DNA from: Burhinus oedicnemus
Taxonomy: Eukaryota; Chordata; Aves; Charadriiformes; Burhinidae
NCBI GenBank assembly: GCA_008921705.1
Contig: VFFE01006624.1
Coordinates: 647,422-711,421, forward strand
DNA length: 64,000 bases
Reading direction: 5' to 3'
Shown here: positions 13,116 through 26,609 of the stretch, one piece after another
Layout: every line of letters begins with the position of its first letter
Numbering within the stretch: the stretch's first letter is position 1
Position numbers and translations under genes: made by a program
The notes under the pieces: generated by a model
What the model was told of the DNA's origin: nothing
What the model saw: only the letters and a program-made list of their open reading frames with translations
Database searches by the model: none

Positions 13116-16100
13116 TGCAGGTCTTTGAAGCTGTCAGGAGTCACGATCAACCTCTTCAGAAATTACATCTGAAAGTCTCATTTATCTCCCAAGGAGGGTC
13201 TCCTTTGGCTCTCACCATCACACATACACACACAGAGTCCTGTGGAGGAGCCCCTTGCCTGCCTGTCTAGTGGTTCAAAGCTTCACGTGATTTGAAACAA
13301 GAATGATGACTACCCAAAGCCCACCACCCCAATAAAAGAAATCCCAGCCTCAAAACCTCTTGAAAGCAAAAGGCTGAGGTTATAAACATCCTTTGGGGCA
13401 TAGTTCTTGTTTTATTAGCTATTTTCCAGAGCCGTCAGCTTGGTCTATTCAACCGTTACTAAATTCATGTCCAATGTTGGAAGAAAACATGGGATCCAGT
13501 AAATGAGTAAACACATTTTGGCAGAAAAGAAGTGACTGTGGGATAGCCTACAGCCCAATAGCTACACCCAAGTTCCCAGAGTAAATCTAATATTCAATAG
13601 CCTGCCCCAGCTTCTGCCAAAGCATAAAAATACACCCAAATCTTTCTGTGCCATAACCCACCACAGCGCAGGGTTTTTTCTGGAAGATTTGGAAATACAA
13701 TAATGGAAGTGTTTGTGTTTATGGAAGCAAATTCATGGACACGATCTTACTGGTATGTGCTGCTGGTCCTGATTTCCCTGTGTGTATGAGGGATTTGGAT
13801 ATGGTGGCGTGCTGGCAGCTGTGGTATCAGCCAGTCAGAGGACAGGGAAGCCCATTTGAAGCAGAGCTGGATAACACAGAACATTGTTTGTCATTGTGTG
13901 TCAGTAACACGGGTCACTGTTTGGCTTTTACTGCAAATTCCTCTCTGGAGAGATGAATCCTTTATGTTTTAAATCTGTAGGGTTTCCTGAATTAATTTAT
14001 GGGTGGGAAAGCACTGCATATCTTAGTGTTTCAATTTTAATGTCTTTACTAGAAAGTTGAATTCCCAAGTCAGAGAAATTTTCATACATTTGCTTGATTA
14101 TTCTTATGCAGTAAATGCATAGTGGTGACTAACTGAAATAAGGGAGTTGAGTTAAGAGATTTGCAGATGATTTACCTTTAAAATGGCTCTTTTTTGAACT
14201 CGCACTTTGTTGGCATTTGGCATCTGGCATCAGTCTGAAAGAATTTAGCAGTCATCTGTGTCAATCTGACACAACATAGGTATAACAATTAAATAGCTGA
14301 TAACCATCAAGTGCACAGAAATCTAATTTGGTTATACACATGTATACTAGATCACTGGAAATAAGAAACATGATTTGCTTTAATCTCAAAATGATGCACA
14401 TGAGGGGCACTTCCACTGCAGTCTATAGATCTACATTAGCACAAAAACATTATACATGAGGCCAGAAAAAGATACATTTAGAGGGCCTTGTGCTAGGACC
14501 TTTCAGAGAAGCATGACAAAAGTTCCCTCAGGAAAATTCAACCAATTAATTTAGTTAATTCAATGGCAAAATCCACTACCATGACACATGCATGACAAAT
14601 TAGTTTTGTGCTGATCAGGTTATCACCAATAACAATGCTGTGCTACTTTAGAGATACAGGTTGAAAGTCATCACCAATAGATGGATTTTGTAGTGTCTTT
14701 CCACTGTTAGATTGGTTATCTTGCTACCCACATGATGGAAAATGTAGAACCCACACAGAATGGAGGGATCTACAGAGGCCAGGGATGCCTTTTTACAGAG
14801 GATTTTGAAATACAAAATTTTGATTTAATTTTAATTTTGTGAAAAAAAATCATCTTTCTCCACATAGTTAATGATACTCGCATTTTTTTTAATAAAATCT
14901 TTTGGTTGCGACATAAAGCAGCTAAAAACAATGAAAAAAACCCCATCAAAGTTGAAATGTAGTTTCAACTTCATTAGAACTTTTCTATCAGAAATTCTTA
15001 GAGAAATAGAAGTTCTTAAATTAAATTCCAGGAAAATCGATCACAAAGATATTTGGTCCTGGCAGTGCTGGATATTGCAATGGAACATTCTGATAGTTCT
15101 GTCAAAATTTCTCTGGACAGCTTTAAAAGAAACCTTTTCCACGTCAGAAAGGAACTGTGTGCGTAAACCATCCTCTCATACATCTTATTTCAGGACTCCA
15201 TCCCCGTGCAACCTATATGCACCTTCTTTTATATCCTTGCAACCGTACATTCATCTGTGGCTTTGTGGATGTATCTGCCTGAACACCCTCTCCCTAAATC
15301 TACCACAAAGTTTGAGAGACCCCAGAAGTCCTCTTTTGGTTGAGTCTGTAGCAATGAACCACTGATGATTGCTGTGAGGCAGTCAGCACTTCAGCTTCAA
15401 GTATATTTAACTTAAACTTTCATGGTCTATTCATTTGAAATGTTAACACTATGCAAAAGATTTTTGAGAAAGGCTGAGAACTGCCTGTGTGCCCTTGGTT
15501 TCCAGCTTAGGAGCCACCGGTCCTTGCCCTCTGTTGGTACCATCAGCTTTAACAGGAGAAAAGAAGAGAGATCATTTTTGGAAATATTAAAGCTATTTGC
15601 CTACTATGTGCATAGACAATAGAATATTCTTAATGATCCAGATAAATGAGAAACTCAGAGCCCTACAGCAGTCAGGAAAGGGCTTGAACTTTCTTTAAAT
15701 ACCAGCAGTTTTGTAAGTCTGATCAATTGATCCTGGATAAAAAGAATGTTGTTGGTATCTCAGTAAGCCGGTTAATGTGAATTAGACTAAAGCATTTCGG
15801 AGGTAACGGGGACAACTGGATTAGCCAAAAAATGCATTAAGAAAATATGTTTTTAAAAATGTAACTTTGCAGAGCTGTCAGCATCAGCAGAGTGTATGTC
15901 ACGCCAAATGGATCTGCAACATCTTCCTGACAACTTTCAGGTTCCATTAGCAACTGAGGATGCCTGTGAATGCAGTGTTATATCCATTAGTGAGCAATTC
16001 ATGCACGTCTTTATTAACTGGATCTCTATCCATCTCACAGACTATCTTTGCTTTTCTTAGAATGACACCAGGAAAAATGTTCAACCAAACACCACAACTG

Positions 16101-16184
16101 AATTCGGTCATCTTTTGCAGCTACAGGAAAAGCCATGCTTGAATGCAATTATTCTTTTAAGAAAAAAAATGTAATCCATGGATT

Positions 16185-16240
16185 AATTTGGGGCCAAGCT
16201 GTGCTTTGGCTCCAGGTTATACTGAAATAGCAGCCAGGGT
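16185..16240. repeat. Possible ancient interspersed-repeat module
   Basis: 'ttggggccaagctgtgcttt' followed by 'ggctccaggttatactgaaat' resembles the old amniote phrase 'ggggccaaattgtgctctcggttacactg'. A related module on the opposite strand is seen near 28.9 kb. Family unnamed. Confidence 0.3.
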
Positions 16241-17855
16241 CACAGATGCTCTCCTTTCCCTCCTCCTGCCTGCTGTATTTCATACCAGAACCACATATAA
16301 ATGCAATCTTTACATTCAGGGAAGGAAATACAGGGAGTGTGCCCTCCTTACTTCCCTAAGGTTTAACAATGTGGGATTTCAAAGAGCTTTTAAGAGCCTG
16401 AAATTCAAGATTGTTGGCTGTCAGGTACCTGAGTCTAAAATATCGGTCCAGACCTCACTCTTCCTCATCCCCTGGAAGTTCATGCAAGTTTGACAAATGA
16501 GAAGTCCTCTTCCTAAGATGTGATGCCTAAGCACTCTCAATATTTGTGAAGCTAGAGGAAGAACAACTATGAGGGAGCATGATACTGTAATGTAACAGAC
16601 ATTCAGGCGGACAGGCAATCCTAGGGTCTGCGTTCAGGATAATTCTTTTCTTTTTCATTCAATTACTACTTAATAAGGGGAAGGAGAGGTGGAAGGTACC
16701 CTATTCTGTAATTTATGTCACTCTTTTTGGAAGACTAGCTTTGAAACCCAGGCCAAGGAGGAATTTTGATCTCAATCTCTCTTTTCCTGCATGATTGCTC
16801 TAGCCATTAGCTGTGATACAAAGACCACAGGAATGCTGCGATCATCTGAGTGTGGCTGGTATGTCTTGCACTGAATTCATTGCTTTGGGGTGATGGTAGG
16901 CATGCTCTGAGCAAGCCTGCTGGGTAAGGCTGCTGAGGAGCTGGGCATTTAGGACAGTTCCAGGTAACCTCAAGCAGATGGATGTTTAGATGTTCAGCTC
17001 AGCAGTTACAATGCAAGTAACACAGCAATTACTTCATGAAAACTGGTCTCATGCTACATCTCTACTACATAGGCCATGCTCTTACATCTCCTTTGCAGCC
17101 AATATGATGTCCCCATGGTCCTGAAATATAATTATTTAATTCAACATGCCTGCAACAGTATGTTGCAGTTTGTGTTGCAGCTCAGTGGTTCTTCTACACC
17201 AGAAACCTGAGGGCAAGTGCTTCATGTTCTAGGACATGACAGGAGGGTACAAGTGGGTGTCTGAAGGTGGAAAGCCTGATGGTGTAATGCTGAAGGACTG
17301 TAAAAGTCAGAGGGCTGAAGCTAGGGCAGTGTCACCTATACTGCTTCTTGGAGCAGCTGCTGGACTGAACCCAGGATTGGGCACAGGTTTTGTTTTCAAG
17401 GGAAATAGTTGGTTCATTCTGCAAGACAGTGCAGGAGCACGCTATTTCTCATGTAGTGCATGTGCACCAGGAAAAGCACAAGAACTGAGAAACAGAGCTA
17501 TTTACCAGGCTAGAAATATACTCAGGTGCTAATGTGCCAATTTTCTGTTCAGTAATTTTACTTTGCAGTTAAGCCTCTTCTAACTACTGAAATCAACAGC
17601 ATATTCTGCAGAAACTGTTCGCTCTCAGGGTTATAAGACCAATATTTATAGTGGATGTCAAGGAATGGGGTGCAGAGAGGCTCTTGCTTATACTTATTGC
17701 TATAACAACCAAGGGCAGCCAACTTTGTTACATGCCCCGTTGGAGGGTCGGAAGTGGAAAAGCGCAGAGGGGTCACACCTGCGGGGAGGAGTGGACAGGA
17801 CAGGTGACCCAAAACTGACCAACAGGGTATTCCATCCCATCTGCCTCATGCTCAG

Positions 17856-17862
17856 TATAAAA
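17856..17862 (+). promoter_or_regulatory. TATA box of the LTR
   Basis: TATAAAA in the context 'catgctcagtataaaagctg', the usual U3 core-promoter context of this LTR type. It precedes the ATTAAA signal by about 250 bases, a normal R-region spacing. Confidence 0.65.
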
Positions 17863-18103
17863 GCTGAGGGATCAAAGGGTCAGGCCTCTTTCTTCAATGG
17901 CCAGTGTCCGAGGAGGACTCTATGTTCATCTGCCTTTGATCCTGATCCTGAATCCAGATCCAGAATGCAGTTCCCATCCATCACTGAGTCCAGTCTGGGA
18001 CTTTCCCAGTGCCTGCTGGTGACGTGATTGTCATCCTGGGAGCTTGATACAGTTTTGTATACATTTCATTATTTCTTTTTTATTATTTTACTATTAATAT
18101 TTC

Positions 18104-18109
18104 ATTAAA
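18104..18109 (+). terminator. ATTAAA polyadenylation signal of the LTR
   Basis: ATTAAA lies in a T/A-rich stretch, followed by 'ctaaactcgttaagtctctt' and a pyrimidine tract. This corresponds to the 'tattaaactgtctttatctc' part of related LTRs as I remember them. Confidence 0.55.
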
Positions 18110-18230
18110 GTAGTTTAGTTCCTTCTAAACTCGTTAAGTCTCTTTCTCTCTCTCCCCCCTCTCCTTGGAGAGAGATGGGGGAGAGCATCTGTTGTTCACC
18201 TCAGTGGCCAGTCTGGCCCAAACCATGATG

Positions 18231-21200
18231 TGTGCTTACGCAGGGGCATTTTATCACTTTCTTCCACTCCTGGAGTGCAGGGGCCTGGAGTGGGTGCTGG
18301 GAGGCAGAACCAGGGTCTCCTCTCCTCCCACACCAATCCTCCGCACAAGAGAGAGGCTGTGCCTTGCCACAGGTAAAAATGGGCACTTTTCCCTGAAGAG
18401 CTATAAGAGGAATTCCCTGAGGAGAGCTTAGGAATAAGCTTAGCTTGTACCCAAGGGCCACCTCCCCAGAGCAGTCCTGGGCTCCAGCTGACATGTGCTA
18501 CAGTCAGATAGCACAGATACATTTTTTTCATGCTATGTATTTCAGCCCAGCTTTCCCAGGAGTCCAGAGATGTGTAGTTTCTTCCCACCCCCCTTTTTTT
18601 TTCCCCTTCCACATTTTGCTGACTGAAGGCTGCAATGGTTAATTTCTTTGCATTCCTGTCAGCACAACAGCATGGGGACACGTCAAGAAGGCTGACTTTC
18701 TTACTAGGGGTTTTGAAGGTGTAACACTGCATCTTTCTTTCAGTGACAGAAATATGTTGTGCAGGGCAAAGACAGCTCTAAGAATGCCAAGTGATGTGTC
18801 ACGGTCCTCAGCTGTTGATGTTTTAGCAGAACGGCAAAATACATTTCTGTAGAGATTGATCCAAAGAGAAATGTCTTTTCCAAATCCAGAGATTTATTTG
18901 TACATAGTAATACTTTATGTAACAACACAAAGTTCACCTGCTACTTTATATGGAGACATCTTTAGAGCAAATCCAAAAAAATAAAATAAAATCTGCACCC
19001 AATTTTTTGATCTGTAATTAAGTCAAGACCCTGAGAATGAAACATGATTAAGCATCATATTTAAAAAAAAGACAGACAGTGTAGTACAAATTACAGTGTA
19101 CCACATCAAAGGAAACCCAGGAACACAAAATCCATGGGACAGCTTGCATAAGTTATTTAGAACAGGAGCATAACCAGGATCTGAGGCTGCATTTTGAGAA
19201 ATCTCAGTGTATCCTACTAGATGCTTTTCAGGTGGACGGCAAGACTACACAGATAAACACCAGTCGCAGAATTGCACAGTTTCACTGCAGTCTTTATGGG
19301 TCCAAAGCCGGCATCCCTTGAAGCGCTGCCAGGCTGTGAACTACTTGCACAAGTTGCTCCAATGAGAAATGGATAGAAGAGCTCAGAGCTAACAGGAGTC
19401 ACCAACAAAATGTGAATAGCCATCAGGATGTCTTGAAACAGAGTAGAAGGCTCGTGTCTCCCTTTTGGGTTGCTGTGCCCCAGGTAGCTGCGGCACCAGC
19501 TGAGGGATGCCTGGCCCTACAGCAGCTCCTCATCCTCTGCAGGAGACAGGCTCCAAATCAGCAGCCTTGGAGCCGGGTGGTCACCCAGCCTCTCCCTGCT
19601 CCGTGGAGAGGCCCTGCGTAGCTAGAGGGCCATAAGGGCTCTGCTGCAGCCACTGGCTCTCTGAGGCTGGGCTCTGCCATATGAGCAGTTTTACTCTTAT
19701 ATCCAAACCACACACATCAGGGAAAGTTTCATTTCAATGGAAAGCACAAATAAAGAAGAGAATAGATAGGAAATTGGATATACCATGGGCCATATAAAGT
19801 TGTCAGCAGAGTTAATGGTGAGGGATGACCATCTTCAGGCTGACAGTTTGCACACCTGTGTTGAGTGCCTATATTTGGTTATCTTCCTCAAGACTCGGGT
19901 CAGTCTCTTTCAGAGTGCCTGAAATGCCTGAGGTACACCATCTGCCTGTGGACTTCAGCAAAATGTTGCTAGGTTTCCAAGGATCAGGAGGAATTAACTT
20001 GCTTATTTAAAGCATTTTCTTATTTTAAAGTAATTAAACATCTTCTGAATCATATAAAAAATAATCTAAATATCGTTTCATTGCAATGAGATTTTTCTTA
20101 TCCATGTCTCATGCTTCTAAACCACTGAACCTCTAGTATTCAGGTACATATGTTGCTACACTTTTAGAGAGTAAACAAAAGAAACCTTCTTTTTTATCCC
20201 AATTGCACTCCTTCAAATGAAGATTATGGTAAAGAATATTTCCTGTAAAAATAACATGTAGGGAAAATGAGAAAATTAACTACTAGATTTTTTTAATAGA
20301 AAATAATGTTAATACTTTAAAATAAAAAGGATAAAGATGATAATAAACATTTTTCATATTTCCTTCTCAAAAACGTTAGGGCTTATTATCTGTATATTTG
20401 CAGGACAGGTTTCTCTCTAGTGGTACAGGTAGGCTGAGAAAGTGAGACACACATTCTTGTTCTTTATTGCTCCTTTATCCAAAAGACATAAGGTATGTGC
20501 TCATATTCCAGAGTGAGGACAAAAAATCAGTCAAGTTTTACATATTTAGTTTAAAATGCCAGTTCCTTGGGATTTGGGTATGTTTTTCTTTTAAATAATG
20601 CCTATTATGTACGTTCGTATCTGTAGCTGAGTACAAGGTGGTCATGAAACTTCAGTTTGAGGTGCTTCTGTTGACACAGTACCATGCTGGAGTTTCATGG
20701 CAGCACTCACTAAAGGGTGAATTACTCCCTTCTCTTCCCACAGCCCCGTGCTTTCCTAGCCCTTGACTGATAATCATATGCTATATTGTTTGAGACCTTT
20801 AGTCTGTACAGGCAAGATTGTATGTACCACTCTGAATGAGTTTTCCCTTAAAATGGAAAATGTGCAAAAAAAGAAAAAAAGAAAAAGAGTAAAGACAACT
20901 TGTTTAAATGAACTCTTTATCTGCATGACTTCAAATACTTTGACATCTATCTATATTTTTATTTGGAAAATGAATCAAGAATAATTAAATGGGAATGGTA
21001 ACATCTGTCACCAATCAATGGACTCACAGTAAAATTAAAATGGGATTTTTTTCTCCTAAAATCCACGTTTTTTCATCTGATGCCATTCATTGAGATCAGA
21101 TGCATTTCACTCTAGCTGTGTCAGATCTTGGAATTACATAAGTAATAAAGTCCTGAAGGCCAATGGCATGGGAACAATGGAATGCGTAACAATATAATCA

Positions 21201-24200
21201 ACAGCAAAATCTATATTTAATGTGTGGCATTCTAATGCTATAAAATATGATGATTTTTAAACCTCTTTGTTCTTTCTCGCCAGGTTCTACAGCTGCTGAG
21301 TTTTTAATCTTGTGCCATTTTATCTTAGCTGATGCCTTTTTATTTTTTTTTTGTTTCTGACTTTGGAAATTATTATATAAGACACACGAAGGAGACAAGT
21401 GAGGGAGTATATATGGATAAAACAGTCTATACTGTGCTTAGCAAGTGCTAAGCAGAGCCAACAACTTTTAAAACTTGACAGTCTCTTAATCTTTTGCAGT
21501 GAACACAGAAAGAGTTTTCCTTGTTTCGAAAGCTACCGTGGCATTCAATAGCAACCACTTTATTGGTAGGATTAGTTGAGCTCTACCACTTTTTTAATGA
21601 AAATATTGCTTTGCAAGAAGGGAAAAAATCCAGCTCAGTCCAATGAATTTCAGCTTTACTCACTCTAGTAAATGACAGATACACCTTTTTATACTGTTCC
21701 CTTTTATAGTAATAATATTAAACCAGTGCCAAGGGGCTGGTGCTAAGGATACGACAAGAAAGTCAGGAAGCTTATAAATAAAGAGGATCCCTCTATCAAA
21801 AGGCCTTAAGACAGGCACAGGAGGCCAAACATGGCAAAAGCCTTCAGAAGCTAATCCAGAACCCTAGGAAGGCCAGATGGGGTCTGTGGGCAAAAGAATT
21901 CATTTACTTGAGCTTACTGTAGGATTATGATCTTAATTTGTTCTGGTGAATTTAAGCTGACAGAATCAACACACATTGGGACTCTGGGAGAAAATTCTTA
22001 GGGTAGGATTCATCTCACATAACTTTGGCCATTTACTGTTAGGCAACTGTCCTGAGCTCCGTGTGTTGGGTCCATCAGCAGAGGGGGACTTGCAGTGCTG
22101 GATTCATCCTCTCTTTTCTCAGGAGCCATTGATTACTTAGCTTAAACTAACTGCCTAGCTTTTAAGTGGGTAAACCAGGCAAGAAGAGTCCCGTCCCAAA
22201 CATCCCTGATTGACTATCCTTTTCCCTAGCGTATCTCGGGCAGCAGGCAGCTGGGAATGAAAGTCTCTCCAAAAGAAGTGCTTGTGGCCCCAGCCATGTG
22301 CCTGGGACTTCCAGTGCTGACTGCAGGAGGGCTGGGACCCCATCCACTCTTTTCTCTTATGGCATTTTCATACTTTGTAAAGTCTTTAGATTTCTGCCAG
22401 GGTGGAATATTATGCTTTAACCTTGAAATAAAATTCCTGCTTTTTCAGTGGGTAGATGTTGCTAACATAAACGTTTGCAGCTGTGAAGTACTTTGGGTAA
22501 TACAGGGTCCCTCAGGGCACTCAAGGCAGAACAGTCTCTGAATTTGCAGAATATACACAAAATGGAGAATTTGAGAAACTGGAGATTTGAAGAAGCAGTC
22601 AGTGGCCATGTGACACAAGCCATGGTCTCAAAAAAGGGGAAGAGACCAAGTTTACTTCTACCTAAGAATAAAGAAAAGCTCAGGGGAAGATGAAAAGGAA
22701 ATGGTTGCTTCTCATTCTCCTGAAAATAAGCGTTTAGAGGAAACCCTTAGTTTCTGAAGGGCAGATTTGCTTGGGCCAGAGCATGGGAGCTTCAGAGCAT
22801 CTCCAGCTCCCTGCGACATCAAATGTGATTTCAGGTGTTTGGCACTTCTCTGTATTTGGCTCCTTTGTGCACGCTAAGTAACAAAATGGTTTGTGATAAC
22901 ATAAGCCCCTGCTGGCAGCCCTCTGACAGGTCCTGTCAATGTTAGCAAACCATCCTCTGGAGTGGGATGGAATCATCCTCTTGGCTCTCCTCCTAGTGCT
23001 TTTCTTCTCTGGGTTTATAAAGTTTTAAGATCTCCAGAGATCTTTTTAGAGGCATGAAGGAGCAAAGGGCTGACAGCAGCTTGTGCTGCCTCTGCCCATC
23101 CCTTTTCAAAGAACTGGCCACATCTCTGTGAAAAGAGATGGAAACTTTGACAGCGGCTCTAAGTAAGGAGGATAAATGAGGTCAGTGACTCAAGCATTGG
23201 GCTCATCTCAGAAGAGGACTGTGCTGGTGGTGCTCATAGCCGCTGGGGTCATTCCCCCACACTGACAAGCTGCTCCTAAACTGTGTGTTGGCACGTTCTT
23301 CAGAGTAAGGAGAAAAAGACAGATAGGTAGGCAGCAGAAAATGGCACATCTGGCACTAAGGAGGACCCACAGCTTTGGGCAGGGGCCAGTAAGCCAGTAA
23401 GGGTGTAGGATTTTTTCCTGGTGAGGGGCTCTTAGAATAGCCTACAATCAAAATATGGAAGGAGTTCCCTCTGAGCCCCGCGGGTAAGTGCAGAGAGTTG
23501 CAATGCAGGTAACTGCAACCTATTTGTGCAGCCGTTCATTCCTCCAGTGGTTTTCTTAGGTACGAGCTCTCCTCCAGGTGCACACACTAGACCATCCCTA
23601 GGAAATGCACCTAGCTGTTCTACCACCTGGGCTTTTCCATAGGTCAACAGATCTTTGCCTTCAAAACAACTTGACTATATCCTTTGCTCTTTCAGACTTT
23701 CCTGTCTTGTCTTGTAGCCTGATGGTTTTCCTTTTCATCCATTGCTTTCATTCCACCTGTTTTTGCAGATCCAGAAAAAGATAGGCAGTGGCATTGCATA
23801 CAGAAAAGCTCCAAGGATTTTCAAGCCTATCAAATATGATTAACCTTAATTGAGTAGTTATTTTATCGGAGCAAAGGCCAATACTTAAGACTGCACCAGC
23901 TTTACCAGATGAACAATTTTAACAGACACACATAAAACTGACTTTTTATCAGCTGCCCAATAGATTTAGCATACTTTTTGGCTGAGAGGAGAACTGGTAT
24001 CAGGGCATCTCAGCTATCACCCTTGAAGTCTTTTTCAGACTGGAAAACATACACTACTTGCCCAATTTTGTGGCTGTATTTCAACGTTCTCTAGATCCAT
24101 TTTTTGCCTTCCTCTGGCTATAATCCACCACCTAGCTCACACATGAAAAGAAAGGACATTTCTTCAGGATAACTGGGGAGCAGAGGACTGAGTAATGCAA

Positions 24201-26609
24201 TGCATTTTGGAGAACGAAAGGAAGTTCAGGCTTTGAATTTCTCTCTGGAATCGAAACAAATCCTGGGATTTTCAGGTGCCTGCATTAATTTATAAAGAAA
24301 CATAAGAATAACATAGAGAAATAGTGAAGATGTCTACCAGGACAGTCAATATTCAAAAAAATTTGACCAGTTGCACAGCTTAGATCTTATCTAATCATTT
24401 GCCAGCATAAATTATATTTATCAAATAAGATGTTGCATACTAAGTAACTTGACTGGCCTGAACTGATTTCAGTATCACTCAATTAGATGCCTCTCACGTC
24501 CCTCCTGTTTGAGTGGGTTTAAGACTGAAATGGAGCTGAAGACCTTGAAATAATTCTTTTCATATTAGAAATCTGGATTTACAGGAGTTTGTAATTTCCC
24601 AGAGCTTGTAGCCCAGCTGCTAAATCCTGTACCTATTTCATCCTCAGCGCTGTGGTTCCTGTGTTGAAACTACAGCAATGCTTTAAGAAAAAAGTCCTTT
24701 GAGCAAACACACTTCTCCGCTGTTCTTTTCCTCACCTTATGCTCCTCTTCTTGTTGGTTTATTTACTTTCTACTTGTCAGCTGGATCCTAGGGTGTGAGC
24801 TCTTCTGGGCTACAAAGAGCGCAGTGGAGAGAGGATGAGTTGTGGGGAATACACACTGAATGTTTGGGATGGGAACCAGCTCGCAAAATTGCAGTCAGAG
24901 GGCATCCAGTCTAAGGATCACTCTTTGTAACCAATGCATGTGGCCATGACCCTTTGGATGTAGGATAATCATGAACCAGCCCACATCATTCATCCAGTTT
25001 TCCAATGGCTACAATAAAGTGAGGTGTATCCTAACTCCACTGGTTACGATAAGTGCCAGAAATGTTTGTTGGGTTTTTTTCTGATCTGATTGTGCTAAAC
25101 AGCCAGAACACATCACAGTGTCCTACCTGGCACCACCAGTGCCATGGCTCAGTGTGGATGGCACTGCTACTCACTTTGCTCTCATAGCTTTTGATGTTTC
25201 AAGGAAGTGAGAACATGAACCTAGAATGAGCAGGATAAACAAATAAAATAAACACATCTACTCTCACTTGGCACCAAGGGTTCATTTTTTCCCGTGATAC
25301 CAACTTTCACTTGCTCTGGCCTGTGTTTTTGGCATATGCAATGATACTTGACAACTTCCTAAATATTGCTGTTCATCTGGGGCCACACTGAGTACCCGTG
25401 GCTCTTCCCAGAATGGCAGAACTGGATGAGATCCCGAAGCAGTCCTGATTCCACCCAAGTCTAATCCCTACCTCACATGCAAATTTTTTTCCCCACTAAT
25501 CTCTCTGATGGGTTTCCTTGAGAAAGAGCATTTTCAATGAGTTTTTTACTGGGGAGGGTTTTCGTATGATTGACAGGAACAGGAAGGTATGTCTCGAGGG
25601 GGTGGCATGGCTGAAGATGAGACTGTGGAAGATGCTGGGGCTGGTGGCAGTGTGATTTATCTGCTCAGAGTTTGTCTGGTTTTTACAGGGGCATAGCAAC
25701 AGAGGGGCAAGAGTTTATGTTGTCCTGTTTGCTGTGCCAGCCGTCACCCTTCTGAGGAACCAGGAAACATTTCCTGCCCAAAAAGTAATTGTGTGTGGAA
25801 GGAAAACCTTGCTGACCGTGGGTGGGGTGAAGAAGTGGTGGGAAGTGGGTGAAGCAAGCTGGGAGCCTGCCGCGTGAAGCAGGAGGCTCCTGAGGGAAGA
25901 CGGGGAGTTGCTTCCAACAACAGAGCCAAGCCAAGTCTGAAAGGTGCTGGAAAGATGGAGGCTTTATCTGAGAGACAGAGGAGATGGCAGTGGTTGTTCA
26001 AACGCAGGAAGCCACTAAGAATTGTAGGACTAGAGAGCAGGAGTGTAGGAAAGGCTGCAATGGGGAGGGAGGAGATTCGTCTTCAAACCATTTCATGCAG
26101 TCTACTTCACCCAGTAGTCTGAGTTAACTCAATATAAAGAGATGCCTTGTTTGAGTTTATGAGTTTGTAGTCTAATAAAATTTTGCTTTAGGAATTGGAA
26201 ATCTTTCAGTATCTCTTGGTGCACTCACTTTATAGAAACAGTGGGGCAATTCTGCCTCCAGTCCTGGCCAATTTGGGGCCCTGCTGCAGATAAAAGTAGA
26301 GGTTTGAGGAGGACGGCATGGCAGAACTATTAGCAGTACCTGGAAGATGAAAAGAAATCAGATCTGAAGGGTGGAGCTACGCAGAGCTTTGCAGCTTCAG
26401 GGCTACTCTGTATGCTGGGTCTCAAATGCTTCTTTTCCACTCAGCTATTGTGTGCAGCCAGATTTTGAGAATATTCCATATTTTTCAGAGGTTTCTCCAT
26501 GTATTACAAACAACACATAGCTATTTGTGCATACCCAGAAACCTCAGATCCATCTGATGTGCACGCACAGAGGAATCCTACCATGCGGTTGTGAGACATT
26601 CGTTAGAGC
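18231..26609. other. Unannotated non-coding stretch
   Basis: No supportable gene. A GC-richer patch at about 19470-19690 has short frames without domains. The DNA from 20020 to 21420 is very AT-rich, with an A/G-rich run at 20866-20890. Open frames on both strands stay below 100 codons apart from one of 178 codons (18196-18732, minus). That one overlaps the LTR end and looks accidental. Confidence 0.55.

Larger units (their letters stand above)
10043..17727. other. Unannotated non-coding stretch
   Basis: No supportable gene in 7.7 kb. A 15-base T run lies at 11589-11603 and an 11-base C run at 12227-12237. A G-rich patch lies at about 11370-11406. The stretch at 14820-15050 is very AT-rich. 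Open frames of up to 164 codons (14871-15365, + strand) show low-complexity K/L/S-rich content and no domain. Two possible ancient-repeat modules near 13.06 and 16.19 kb are listed separately. The part at 15760-15850 has unusually even, non-repetitive sequence and could be a conserved element. Confidence 0.55.
17728..18230 (+). mobile_element. Probable solo LTR of an avian ERVL-like element
   Basis: Features in order on the + strand: 'gtgacccaaaactgaccaac', 'agggtattccatcccat', a TATA box at 17856-17862, an AT-rich R-like part, ATTAAA at 18104-18109, a CTCTCCCCC / GGGGGAGAG hairpin at 18150-18185, and an end reading 'cagtggccagtctggcccaa' then accatgatg (18203-18230). This order matches an avian LTR family I know from memory as ERVL-like. 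No gag or pol frame lies on either side, so it is probably a solo LTR. The left edge is uncertain; the copy may be longer or its U3 may be truncated. Any activity is probably lost. Confidence 0.72.

Noticed and set aside
14871..15365. 164-codon + strand open frame
   Set aside because: Low-complexity K/L/S-rich beginning in very AT-rich DNA, no domain and no splice-site support.
18196..18732. 178-codon minus-strand open frame
   Set aside because: It overlaps the 3' end of the LTR and a pyrimidine-rich tract, a second minus frame is open over the same DNA, and no domain is visible.
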